A DNA stretch of 64,000 bases from Microbacterium arborescens (lineage in GTDB: Bacteria; Actinomycetota; Actinomycetes; Actinomycetales; Microbacteriaceae): contig QNUV01000021.1 in NCBI GenBank assembly GCA_003339645.1, forward strand, positions 248,001 through 312,000. Reading direction: 5' to 3'. Position 1 is the first letter of the stretch. Every line of letters begins with the position of its first letter. The notes below the pieces were generated by a model that saw only the letters and a list, made by a program, of their open reading frames with translations, made no database searches and had not been told where the DNA came from. The position numbers and the translations under genes were made by a program. Shown one piece after another: positions 43,382 to 51,849 of the stretch.

Positions 43382-44722
43382 GTGCAGATTCGTGAGGTTC
43401 GAGTGCTCGCCGCGGCCGGGGCTCTCGCCGAGAAACAGGCTGCGGGGGCGTCGGAACGTGTGGAGGCGCGCGAGATGGCGCTGCGCGGGATCGCCGCGGA
43501 ACTCGCCGGAGTGTTCGTCGCGACCGACCGCACCCTGCAACGCCGGATCGACGAAGCAGGCGACCTCGTCGACAACTACCCGTTGACGATGGCGGCGTGG
43601 GAGACCGGACGCATCGTCCGAGGACACGTCCGGGTGATCCAAGAGATCGGGTGCATCGTGCCCGCGGACGACCGCGAGGACTTCGAGCGGGTCGCGATCG
43701 AGCGATGCGAGGGCGAGACGCCCAACCGGGTGCGGGCGGCGCTGCAGATGCTCGCGGAACGCATGCACACGCGGACCTCCACCGAACGCCACGAGGAGGC
43801 CGCTGCGGAGCGGTGCGTGCAGGTGCGGACCGGGGCCGACGACATGTCGGATCTCATCGCAACACTGCCGACCGTGATCGCCGACGGAATCGTGGACCGA
43901 CTGACCCGACAAGCGCGCGAGATCATCAACGCACGGGCGAAAGCCGATACCGCGGGCGCCGCCTCCGCGAGCGCTGACGCCCAGCTCGCCGCGGGCGCGA
44001 CCGGCGCCGACGGTCTGACCGACCGCGCGGGCGCCGACGGGTCGTCGTTCGTCGGTGACACGCGCACGATCGACCAGGTTCGCGCCGACGTATTCAGCGA
44101 TCTCCTCCTCACGGGAACACCTGGGCTCGACCCCACGGCAACCGGTGACGGGGACGGGGCGCTCGGAGCGATCCGTGCGCACGTGCAGGTCGTCGTGTCG
44201 GCGCTGACCCTGATGGGTGAGGACGAGGGGCCGGCCGACCTGGCGGGCCGCTCCCCCATCGACGCCGCTACCGCACGCGAACTCGCCGGCAAGGCGGCCT
44301 CGTGGGACCGACTGCTCACCCATCCCGTCACCGGAACCGTGCTCGAATGCGACACGTACCGGCCGACCGCAGCGATGGTGCGGCTGCTACGGGCGAGGGA
44401 CCGGCACTGCAGGTTCCCCGGATGCCGACAACCCGCCATCCGCTGCGAACTCGACCACACCATCGCCGCCTCCCACGGCGGCGCCACCCACGTGTGCAAC
44501 CTCGCCAACCTCTGCAAGAGACACCACGACGTCAAACACCACACCCGATGGCGAGTCCACCAGCTCGCGGGCGGCCGCCTGATCTGGACATCACCGACCG
44601 GGCGGGTGTATCGCGAAGACGCACCACCACCCCTCGTCGCATTCACCACCGCCGAGCCGCCCGGCAGCCCGGCCCCATCGGCGGCGCCGCGAGGGCGCCG
44701 GGACGGACCGCCGCCATTCTGA
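43382..44722 (+). CDS. DUF222/HNH endonuclease-domain protein, probably frameshifted near its start
   Basis: 446 residues from a GTG at 43382. DUF222 region (EVRVLAAAGALAEKQAAG, DRTLQRRIDEAGDLV, WETGRIVRGHVRVI) is followed by an HNH nuclease: CRFPGCRQPAIRCELDH, HGGATHVCNLANLCKRHH, with zinc-type cysteines and the catalytic histidine. Members of this actinobacterial multi-copy family are often called 13E12-repeat proteins; their role is unclear. The GTG has no ribosome site, and in the other frame 43266-43381 encodes a typical N-terminus (GDVDALAALVADAEGVSDAAR), so a single lost base near 43380 probably split the gene. Confidence 0.85.
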   Translation: MQIREVRVLAAAGALAEKQAAGASERVEAREMALRGIAAELAGVFVATDRTLQRRIDEAGDLVDNYPLTMAAWETGRIVRGHVRVIQEIGCIVPADDREDFERVAIERCEGETPNRVRAALQMLAERMHTRTSTERHEEAAAERCVQVRTGADDMSDLIATLPTVIADGIVDRLTRQAREIINARAKADTAGAASASADAQLAAGATGADGLTDRAGADGSSFVGDTRTIDQVRADVFSDLLLTGTPGLDPTATGDGDGALGAIRAHVQVVVSALTLMGEDEGPADLAGRSPIDAATARELAGKAASWDRLLTHPVTGTVLECDTYRPTAAMVRLLRARDRHCRFPGCRQPAIRCELDHTIAASHGGATHVCNLANLCKRHHDVKHHTRWRVHQLAGGRLIWTSPTGRVYREDAPPPLVAFTTAEPPGSPAPSAAPRGRRDGPPPF

Positions 44723-44751
44723 CGCGCCATCGTCACGCACCACACTCATGC

Positions 44752-44792
44752 GCGGCCCCATCGCGTCGCACATGCGGCCCCATCGCGTCGCA
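44752..44792. repeat. Two tandem 19-base repeats
   Basis: GCGGCCCCATCGCGTCGCA occurs at 44752-44770 and again at 44774-44792, a 22-base period, in the 185-base gap between the converging HNH and GH30 genes. No other element was recognised in that gap. Confidence 0.85.
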
Positions 44793-44907
44793 TCTGCCGC
44801 GCCGGTGCGCCGACCCCGCACGCCAGGGCCACCAGCGCGTGCGCGGCGCGATCCCGTCCGGACTCTGGCCGTGCCGGGCTTCGCCGGCGCGAGCGCGGGC
44901 GCACGCG

Positions 44908-46305
44908 TCAGGCGGGGGCGGCGATGTGGATGGTGCTGAACGAGTCCGCGGGCAGAACGACGTCGAACGCTGCGCCGTCGAGGCCGATCGTCACCGGCAT
45001 CTCGTCCGCGAGGTCGTTCTGCATGGCGACGACGATCGAGCCGTCCGGGTTCTCGAACGCGAGCTGGTTCTCGTGACCCGTCCAGCTGAACGCGTCGATC
45101 CGGGTCGCGCCCGCCTGCACATGGTGCGCGAGGTGCTTCATGACGAAGAACTCGTGGGTGTAGCGGTATCCATTGGTCTCGGGGTCGACGACGACGAGAG
45201 AGTTCTGCGCCCAGCCCCACCGGCTGACGCCGCCCTCGTCGAGAGCGAGGTTCCAATAGGTGTACGCGTTGGCGCCGGCCTCGAAGAAGCGCTTCATGAG
45301 AGACCAGGTGTACCGCGCGAACCGCCAGTCGTTCCGGCCATCACCGCACTCCTGCTCGGTCTGGTACAACGACAGGTGCGGTGCGATCCGGTGCGCATCG
45401 GCGATCGCCCCCTTGCCCGCCCACTGGAATCCCGCGCCCGAAACGAAGGGTCCGGCATCCGGATCCGCGAGGACGGTCGCGAGATGCTCCGGCGCGGGGC
45501 GCTCCTGCGTGCCGAAGAACACGTCGACGCCCAGCTCTCGCATCCGCGGCCCGAGGACGGCGATGAACCGGGCCAGCCCCTCGGGCGTCCACGTGCAGCT
45601 CGGGAACACCTGCGGCGAGTTGAACTCGTTCTGCGGCATGACCATCGAGATGTCGATGCCCTCCGCGCGATACGCCTCGACGAACCGCGCGAAGTACTCG
45701 GCGTAAGCGGCGAGGTACCGCGGCTCCTGGATCATCATGTCCGTGCCCTCGGCACCGACCTGATCGGGCCGGAGCCCGTTGTCGATGTCGTTCCCGCGCC
45801 ATGGCAGGGCTGCAGCGTAATGACCGTTCGTCTTCATCCACGACGGCGGGCTCCACGGCGATGCCCAGAGCTTCAGGTCCGGGCGCCGACGCAGGGCCTC
45901 GTGGATGTACGGGATGAGCGACGCGCGGTCGTGCTCGATCGAGAAGTGCTCGAGGTCGAGATCACCGTCGACCTCGTCGTACGAGTACCAGTCGGTCGAG
46001 AAGTCGTTCGCGCCTACCGGCATCCGGCACACGGAGAAGCCCGTACCGCGCCCCGGAGCGAACAGCTCGTCGAAGATCTCGGCCCGGTCGGCATCGCCCA
46101 GACGGGACAGCGCCCGCCAGCCGAGCTCGTTGAAGCAGACGCCGAACCCCTCGACGGTCTGGTGCCTGCGGTCCGTGCGGAGCAGCACGTTGGGCATCCC
46201 CGTCAACGGTGCGAACTTCGGCGCGGGCATCTCGACCCACGCCCGCTCGCGATCGGTGCTCACCCAGCTGATACGGCGATTCGGGACGACATCGGTGTCG
46301 GACAT
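44908..46305 (-). CDS. GH30-family glycosidase
   Basis: 465 residues: TIM barrel with a beta-sandwich side domain. The family start VEGFGVCFNELGW, acid/base Glu227 (MVMPQNEFNSPQ), nucleophile Glu317 (LYQTEQECGDG) and the C-terminal SFSTIHI strand identify GH30. Members include beta-1,6-galactanases, glucosylceramidases and glucuronoxylanases. No signal peptide. With GH35 and the rhamnogalacturonan enzyme nearby, beta-1,6-galactan from arabinogalactan side chains is a sensible target. Single gene, convergent with the HNH gene. Confidence 0.92.
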   Translation of the reverse strand: MSDTDVVPNRRISWVSTDRERAWVEMPAPKFAPLTGMPNVLLRTDRRHQTVEGFGVCFNELGWRALSRLGDADRAEIFDELFAPGRGTGFSVCRMPVGANDFSTDWYSYDEVDGDLDLEHFSIEHDRASLIPYIHEALRRRPDLKLWASPWSPPSWMKTNGHYAAALPWRGNDIDNGLRPDQVGAEGTDMMIQEPRYLAAYAEYFARFVEAYRAEGIDISMVMPQNEFNSPQVFPSCTWTPEGLARFIAVLGPRMRELGVDVFFGTQERPAPEHLATVLADPDAGPFVSGAGFQWAGKGAIADAHRIAPHLSLYQTEQECGDGRNDWRFARYTWSLMKRFFEAGANAYTYWNLALDEGGVSRWGWAQNSLVVVDPETNGYRYTHEFFVMKHLAHHVQAGATRIDAFSWTGHENQLAFENPDGSIVVAMQNDLADEMPVTIGLDGAAFDVVLPADSFSTIHIAAPA

Positions 46306-46424
46306 GCGGGCCTTTCGGATGTGCGGCGAACGGACCGCATCACGACGACGCGACGCTGCGTTCTCCCGTCATCATCGCAGAGCCGAACGCCGGGCCGAAC
46401 CACCGGCCGCCTCCGCGCGACACG

Positions 46425-47522
46425 TCACGAGAACGGTCGCGCGACAGGCCGGGCGAGGCCGGCCACGGTGACGACAGGCCAACGCGGATCGACCGTCAGC
46501 ACCTCGACACCGGCATCGGTGACGACCACGGTGTCCTCGACCTTCGCGCCGGGCGCGCTCGGATTCCAGGCGAACGCGTGCGGCGATCGTACGAGGTCGC
46601 GGGTCTCGGAGGTCGCCCGCGGATCGCGCCCCGCATAGCCGGTCGGTCCGCCCTGATGGTGACGCTCCCACTCGTCCGGCGCGAAGCCGGCGTCGGCGTA
46701 GCCGCGACATCCCGCCGCGAAGACGTCGTCGAGGCGCGCACCCGGCAGGGTCGCCGCGAAGAACGCCGCCTCGACCGCCAGGATGCGGTCGTCGTCGACC
46801 CCGGCTGCCCCGACCCAACGAGTCGCGTTGGCGATCAGCCCGTGCCTCCGACCGCACACGACGAGCATCGCGCGTGCACCGAGCGGAGACTCCGTGGGCA
46901 GCGGATGCCGGTGGCCCAGCCGCCCCTCCCCCGCCACCAGCACCACGAGCGGATCGATCCCGCGCGCGATGAGACCCGCCGCGAGGGCGGAGGCGGCAGT
47001 GCGCTCCGACGTCGCCTCGCTGAGCCCCGCGGCGACATCCGTCATCACCTCGGCCACCGCACGGCCGAGGTCCCGGTATCGATCGACTTCCTCCGGCACC
47101 AGCGCGGCGCGCGCCGCCCGCAGCTGCGGGCCGAGCTCGGACTCCGCCACCACCCGCCCGTTCCCGGCACCGGCGCGCGCCGCGACCGACTCGTACCACG
47201 GGACGCGAACGACGCGCTCGGCGTCGTCCGGTGCGAGCTCCTCCGCGATCAGCCGGTTGGCCTCGTTCGCCGAGACGAAGAGCGTGTCGCCGCCCTCAGC
47301 GACGCGGACGGCCAGGACGGGCGGACCCGCGAGCGAGACGTGCGTGCGAACGCCGCCCAGGTACCACGAGAGCGCCTCGTGAGACGTGAGCACGAGTGCT
47401 GCCGCGCCGGCATCCTCACGGACGGATGCGAGGCGGCGGCGCTTGACGTCGCGCTCCGTCGTCGGCACCACGCCGTTCGCCGACGCGGTGCCCGCGGCTC
47501 CCGCGGTCGTGATCGCAGACAT
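46425..47522 (-). CDS. M24-family (creatinase/prolidase-like) protein with altered metal site
   Basis: 365 residues. The N-terminal creatinase domain (RRRLASVREDAGAAALVLTSHEALSWYLGG) and the pita-bread C-terminal fold (GRAVAEVMTDVAAGL, LVVCGRRHGLIANATRWVGA, WERHHQGGPTGYAGRDPRA, VEDTVVVTDAGVEVLT) are clear. The two aspartates that normally bind metal on the first strand pair (DxG...SD) are replaced here (VCGRRHGLIANATR), so aminopeptidase activity is doubtful. It is divergent from a LacI gene across an AAACGTTT operator, which suggests a sugar-related or regulatory role. Confidence 0.82.
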   Translation of the reverse strand: MSAITTAGAAGTASANGVVPTTERDVKRRRLASVREDAGAAALVLTSHEALSWYLGGVRTHVSLAGPPVLAVRVAEGGDTLFVSANEANRLIAEELAPDDAERVVRVPWYESVAARAGAGNGRVVAESELGPQLRAARAALVPEEVDRYRDLGRAVAEVMTDVAAGLSEATSERTAASALAAGLIARGIDPLVVLVAGEGRLGHRHPLPTESPLGARAMLVVCGRRHGLIANATRWVGAAGVDDDRILAVEAAFFAATLPGARLDDVFAAGCRGYADAGFAPDEWERHHQGGPTGYAGRDPRATSETRDLVRSPHAFAWNPSAPGAKVEDTVVVTDAGVEVLTVDPRWPVVTVAGLARPVARPFS

Positions 47523-47538
47523 CGTCGTCTCCTGTCAT

Positions 47539-47549
47539 AAAACGTTTCC
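47539..47549. promoter_or_regulatory. LacI-type operator between M24 and LacI genes
   Basis: AAAACGTTTCC in the 64-base divergent gap, 17 bases before the M24 start. The core AAACGTTT (47540-47547) is a perfect palindrome. TAGTAT (47555-47560) may be the -10 of the lacI-type gene. This is probably an autoregulatory site of the regulator that follows. Confidence 0.7.
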
Positions 47550-47586
47550 TCGCATAGTATGGCCGGACCGAGAGGGCGGGGGCACG

Positions 47587-48579
47587 ATGGCCGGAGCGAA
47601 ACAGACCACGATCACCGACGTCGCCGCGCATGCCGGCGTCTCACTCGCCACCGTCTCGCGCGTCATGAACGGCAACGCCACCGTCGATCCGGCTCTCGCC
47701 GAACGCGTGCGCGCTTCGGCCGCCCAGCTCGGCTACTCGGCCAACCCGCTCGCACGAAGCCTCGTGCTCGGGCGCACCCAGACCATCTCGGTCGTCGTCC
47801 CCGACCTCGCGAACCCCACGTTCCAGGGGATGCTGCGCGGACTCAGCCGGGCAGCGGTCGCCGACGGCTATCACGTGCTCATCGCCGATTCCGACGAACA
47901 CGTCGACGAGGAGCGTCTGCTCGCGCTCGAGTCGCGGCGACGCTCGGACGGGCTGATCCTGTGCGCGCCCCGCATGAGCGACGAGCAGCTCGCCGAGGTC
48001 GTCGCCGATGTCGCGCCCGTCGTCCTGGTCAACCGCACCGGCGACGCCCCGAGCGTCGCCGCGGACTACCGCACGCCGCTGCGGGGCATCATCGACCACC
48101 TCTACGCGCAGGGCCACCGCCGCTTCGCGTATCTCGCCGGCGCGGCACGCAGCGCCTCGAGCGGGCAGCGGCTCTCCGCGCTCGACGACGCGCGGCGCGA
48201 ACTGCCGGACTGCTCGATCGCCGAGATCCCCGCCGGGGTCGATTTCGCGAGCGGCGCGGGAGCTCTCGACGACGTCCTGACATCCGGCGCGACGGCGGTG
48301 CTGGCCTTCAACGACCTGTCGGCGATGGGCCTGCTGAGCGCGGCGACCGAGCGCGGCATCCCGGTGCCGGGCCGGCTCTCGATCGCGGGGTTCGATGACA
48401 TCCCCTTCGCCCGCTACACCTCCCCCGCGCTCACGACCGCCGCCGTGCCGATGGGCGAGCTCGGCGCGCGAGCGTGGTCAGCGCTGCACGACCTTCTGGA
48501 CGGGCGCACGCCCGAGCCCGCCGTGACGGTGTCGCCCGAGGTCATCGTGCGAGGCAGCACCGGGGCACCCGCGGCCTGA
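47587..48579 (+). CDS. LacI-family transcriptional regulator
   Basis: 330 residues: HTH and hinge (TTITDVAAHAGVSLATVSRVMNG, about 7-29; hinge to NPLARSL at 53-59) and a sugar-sensor domain (TISVVVPDLANPTFQGMLRGLSRAA onwards). The recognition helix SLATVSRVMNG is typical for repressors of AACG or GCGC-centred operators. Flanked by operators on both sides (47539 and 48621), so it is a strong candidate for the regulator of the island-wide operator family, alongside the LacI protein at 20822. Confidence 0.94.
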   Translation: MAGAKQTTITDVAAHAGVSLATVSRVMNGNATVDPALAERVRASAAQLGYSANPLARSLVLGRTQTISVVVPDLANPTFQGMLRGLSRAAVADGYHVLIADSDEHVDEERLLALESRRRSDGLILCAPRMSDEQLAEVVADVAPVVLVNRTGDAPSVAADYRTPLRGIIDHLYAQGHRRFAYLAGAARSASSGQRLSALDDARRELPDCSIAEIPAGVDFASGAGALDDVLTSGATAVLAFNDLSAMGLLSAATERGIPVPGRLSIAGFDDIPFARYTSPALTTAAVPMGELGARAWSALHDLLDGRTPEPAVTVSPEVIVRGSTGAPAA

Positions 48580-48614
48580 GAATCGTCCCCTCGCGCCCGC
48601 GCCGCGGCTCGTGC

Positions 48615-48649
48615 TACGCTGAGAAAACGTTTACTGAGAGCGCTTTCCC
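48615..48649 (+). promoter_or_regulatory. Two adjacent LacI-type operators before the oxidative-pathway operon
   Basis: TACGCT (48615-48620) is a possible -10. Directly behind it lie GAGAAAACGTTTAC (48621-48634, ACGT centre) and GAGAGCGCTTTCCC (48636-48649, GCGC centre), back to back. They precede the Gfo/Idh gene at 48687 and probably control the run of genes to 54485. Confidence 0.75.
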
Positions 48650-48686
48650 GCTGGAGGCCCCTCAGCTCTTGGCACGAAGGAGAGCC

Positions 48687-50021
48687 ATGACCCGCACGCG
48701 CTACGCCCTGGTCGGCGCGGGACACCGCGCCCAGATGTACGTCGACGCCATCACCGGGACGCACGCCGATCGGGCGGAGCTCGTCGCGATCTGCGAGCCC
48801 AACCCGGTACGGGCCGAGCACTACCGCGATCAGCTGATCGAGCGCGGTCTGCCCGCCCCGACCCTGTGGACACCGGACGAGCTCGAACGGATGATCCAGG
48901 AGTCCGAGGCCGAGCGCGTCATCATCACGGCGCGCGACGACCTGCACGCGTCGCTCATCGTGCGCTCGCTCGATGCCGGTGCCGACGTGGTCGTCGAGAA
49001 GCCGCTGACGATCGATGCGCCGAGCGCCGCCGCGATCGAGGATGCCGTCGAGCGCACGGGACGCTCTGTCGTGCTGACGTTCAACTACCGCTACTCGCCC
49101 CGCAACAGCGCACTGCGGCAGGTGATCCAGGACGGCCGGATCGGTCGGGTCACGTCGATCGACTTCTCGTGGATGCTCGACACGAAGCACGGCGCCGACT
49201 ACTTCCGCCGCTGGCACCGCGAGAAGGCGCACTCGGGCGGTCTGCTCGTGCACAAGGCGAGTCACCACTTCGACCTCGTCAACTGGTGGATCCGCGACGA
49301 GCCCCGCCGCGTCTTCGCCTCCGGTGGCCTCCGCTTCTACGGGGCCGAGAACGCGCGGACCCGCGAGCTCGGCGAGCGCCCCCTCCGCGGCACGCACGAC
49401 GGCACTCACGACCCGTTCGAGCTCGACCTGCGCGACGACGATCGCCTGCGCGCGCTGTATCTCGAGGCCGAGAGCCACGACGGCTATCTGCGCGATCGCG
49501 ACGTGTTCGGCGAGGGCATCACGATCGAGGACAACCTCGCTCTCGTCGTCGACTACGCCGGCGGCGCGACGATGTCGTACTCGCTCAACGCCCACGCCCC
49601 GTGGGAGGGATACCGCGTCGCCGTGAACGGCACCGAGGGTCGCGCCGAGCTCGAGGTCGTCGAGCGCGGCGCCGTCCTCGAAGACGAAGGGCTGCACCCC
49701 GTGCTCGATCCCTCGGCCGTCGAGGCGGGCGGGCCCGTCTCGCTGCGCCCGCAGGGCGAACGTCTGATCGTCCAGCGCCACTGGGAGGACGCCGTCGAGA
49801 TCCCGATCGAGTCGGGCGAGGGCGGCCACGGCGGCGGCGACGAGCTGCTGCTCGCCGATGTCTTCGTCGGGCCCGGCGACGACCCGCTGGCTCGACCCGC
49901 CGGCTGGGCGGACGGCGTGCAGTCGATCGCGGTGGGCATCGCGGGCAACCTGTCGCTGGCGTCGGGTCTTCCCGTGCGCACATCCGAGCTCGGCATCCGA
50001 CTGCTCGACGGCCGGCGATGA
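48687..50021 (+). CDS. Gfo/Idh/MocA-family oxidoreductase
   Basis: 444 residues: Rossmann motif YALVGAGHRAQMYVDAI (6-22), VEKPLTID (103-110), then the sheet domain with GGLLVHKASHHFDLVNWW, whose histidine-containing helix is typical of the catalytic site. AAGGAG lies just before the ATG. Its stop overlaps the next gene (ATGA). First of a coupled run with an SDR, a KdgD-like enzyme and an enolase-superfamily dehydratase, so probably a sugar or uronate dehydrogenase or epimerase-type step. Confidence 0.92.
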   Translation: MTRTRYALVGAGHRAQMYVDAITGTHADRAELVAICEPNPVRAEHYRDQLIERGLPAPTLWTPDELERMIQESEAERVIITARDDLHASLIVRSLDAGADVVVEKPLTIDAPSAAAIEDAVERTGRSVVLTFNYRYSPRNSALRQVIQDGRIGRVTSIDFSWMLDTKHGADYFRRWHREKAHSGGLLVHKASHHFDLVNWWIRDEPRRVFASGGLRFYGAENARTRELGERPLRGTHDGTHDPFELDLRDDDRLRALYLEAESHDGYLRDRDVFGEGITIEDNLALVVDYAGGATMSYSLNAHAPWEGYRVAVNGTEGRAELEVVERGAVLEDEGLHPVLDPSAVEAGGPVSLRPQGERLIVQRHWEDAVEIPIESGEGGHGGGDELLLADVFVGPGDDPLARPAGWADGVQSIAVGIAGNLSLASGLPVRTSELGIRLLDGRR

Positions 50022-50953
50022 GCCGGGTCGTCGTCACCGGAGGCGCGGGCCGCCTCGGCCGGAGCCTCGTCGGCGGGCTCGTCGCGGCCGGCCACCGCGT
50101 CGTGTCCTTCGACCGCGCGGTGTCGGACGCCCCCGAGCTGCAGGGGGCCGATCAGCTCGCGATCGACCTGCTCGACGCCGAGGCGACCGTCACCGCGCTC
50201 CGCGCACAGCGGGCGACCGCGGTCATCCACCTCGCCGCGATCGCGGTCCCCTTCAGCGCTCCCGAAGACGTCATCATGCGCACGAATGCCGCGTTGGCCG
50301 TCTCGGTGCTGGGCGGGGCGGTCGCCGCCGGGGTACCCCGGATCGTGGCCGCGTCCAGCCCCACCGTGCTGGGCTATGGAGCACCCCGCGGCTGGGTGCC
50401 CGACCGCTTCCCGCTCGACGAAGACACTCCGCCACGACCGTGGAACAGCTACGCCCTCTCGAAACTCGTCATCGAGCAGACGGTGCGGATGCTGCACCGG
50501 CAGACCGGCGACGCCGTGCGCTTCGCCGCGTTCCGCCCCTGCTACGTCATCGCCCCCGAAGAGTGGCGCGGAGCGCTGACGCAGCAGGGCCATACCGTCC
50601 GCGAGCGACTCGACGACCCCGGCCTCGCCGCGCCCGCGCTGTTCAACTACGTCGACGCGCGTGACGTCGCCTCGTTCGCCGATGCGCTCCTGGCCGCCCT
50701 GCCGACGATCCCGAACGCCGAGACGTTCTTCGTCGGGGCGGACGACGCCCTCGCGCGCCGCCCGCTCGCCGAGCTCATCCCCCGCTTCCACCCCGGCACG
50801 GAGGAGGTCGCCGCCGTCCTCACCGGCACGACCCCCGCCTTCTCCAACGAGAAGGCACGGCGCCTGCTCGACTGGGCGCCGCGTCATTCCTGGCGCGATG
50901 CCCTGACCGAAGAACACTCCCTCTCCGACACCCGAAAGGACGTGCCGGCATGA
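50018..50953 (+). CDS. NAD-dependent epimerase/dehydratase-family SDR, possible uronate dehydrogenase
   Basis: 311-residue extended SDR: VTGGAGRLGRSLVGGL (6-21), HLAAIAVP, and catalytic Tyr145/Lys149 (YALSK) with Ser113 or Ser114. Uronate dehydrogenases (Udh) are SDRs of about 265-310 residues that oxidise galacturonate or glucuronate to the aldarolactone; the three genes that follow encode exactly the kind of enzymes needed to convert aldarate to 2-oxoglutarate, which is the main argument for this role. Other sugar dehydrogenase or epimerase activities remain possible. Confidence 0.8.
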   Translation: MSRVVVTGGAGRLGRSLVGGLVAAGHRVVSFDRAVSDAPELQGADQLAIDLLDAEATVTALRAQRATAVIHLAAIAVPFSAPEDVIMRTNAALAVSVLGGAVAAGVPRIVAASSPTVLGYGAPRGWVPDRFPLDEDTPPRPWNSYALSKLVIEQTVRMLHRQTGDAVRFAAFRPCYVIAPEEWRGALTQQGHTVRERLDDPGLAAPALFNYVDARDVASFADALLAALPTIPNAETFFVGADDALARRPLAELIPRFHPGTEEVAAVLTGTTPAFSNEKARRLLDWAPRHSWRDALTEEHSLSDTRKDVPA

Positions 50954-51849
50954 ACTTCGACGGCATCCTCTTCTTCCCCGTCACCCCGTTCGACTCCTCC
51001 GGCTCGGTCGACCACGAACTGCTCGCATCGCACGTCGGCCGAGGCGTCGAACAGGGCGCCGGCGGCGTCTTCCCGGCCTGCGGGACGGGCGAGTTCCACG
51101 CGCTCTCGACCGCCGAGGCGGCTGCCGTCGTCCGGACCGCGGTCGCGAGCGTCGCGGGAGCCGTCCCCGTCGTCGCCGGCACCGGCGGCCCGCTCGCCCA
51201 CGCCCTCGAGACCGCCCGCGCTGCCACGGATGCCGGGGCCGACGCCCTGCTCGCCCTGCCGCCGTACCTCGTCGGCGGACCGCAGGCGGGACTCGTGGCC
51301 TACGTCGAGGCGATCGCCGCGGCATCCGACCTGCCCGTGATCGTCTACCACCGCGCCAACGCGCAGTTCACGCCCGAGTCGATGCGCCGTCTCGCCGACA
51401 ACCCGCGGATCGTGGGATTCAAGGACGGCACCGGTGACATCGGCGCGACACAGCTCATCGTCCGCGCGATCGCCGACGCGGGCCGCGACGACTTCGCGTT
51501 CTTCAATGGTCTCCTCACCGCCGAGCTCACCCAGGCCGCGTACCGCGGCATCGGCGTGCCGCTGTACTCGTCCGCCGCCTTCGCGATGATCCCCGAGGTC
51601 GCCAACGCCTACTACCGGGCCTACGTCGAGCACGACGAGGAGCGCCGCCTGGCACTGCTCGACGCGTTCTACACCCCGCTGGTCGCCCTCCGCGACGAGA
51701 CGCCCGGGTTCGGCGTCTCGCTCATCAAGGCGGGCCTGCGCCTGAGCGGGCAGGCCGTCGGCGGCGTGCGTGCCCCGCTCGTCGATCCCACCGCCGATCA
51801 GGAACGCCGCCTCGCGGCGATCCTCGATGCCGGGCGCGCTCTGCTGTGA
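50950..51849 (+). CDS. 5-dehydro-4-deoxyglucarate dehydratase-like enzyme (DapA superfamily)
   Basis: 299 residues. Starts MNFDGILFFPVTPFDSSGSVD; Tyr133 (VIVYHRAN) and Schiff-base Lys158 (VGFKDGTGDI) are in place, and FFNGLLTAE (184-192) fits the KdgD subgroup. KdgD dehydrates and decarboxylates 5-keto-4-deoxyglucarate to 2,5-dioxovalerate (2-oxoglutarate semialdehyde), which the aldehyde dehydrogenase two genes on would oxidise. Coupled by overlaps to both neighbours (ATGA, GTGA). A 2-keto-3-deoxypentonate dehydratase would look similar. Confidence 0.88.
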   Translation: MNFDGILFFPVTPFDSSGSVDHELLASHVGRGVEQGAGGVFPACGTGEFHALSTAEAAAVVRTAVASVAGAVPVVAGTGGPLAHALETARAATDAGADALLALPPYLVGGPQAGLVAYVEAIAAASDLPVIVYHRANAQFTPESMRRLADNPRIVGFKDGTGDIGATQLIVRAIADAGRDDFAFFNGLLTAELTQAAYRGIGVPLYSSAAFAMIPEVANAYYRAYVEHDEERRLALLDAFYTPLVALRDETPGFGVSLIKAGLRLSGQAVGGVRAPLVDPTADQERRLAAILDAGRALL

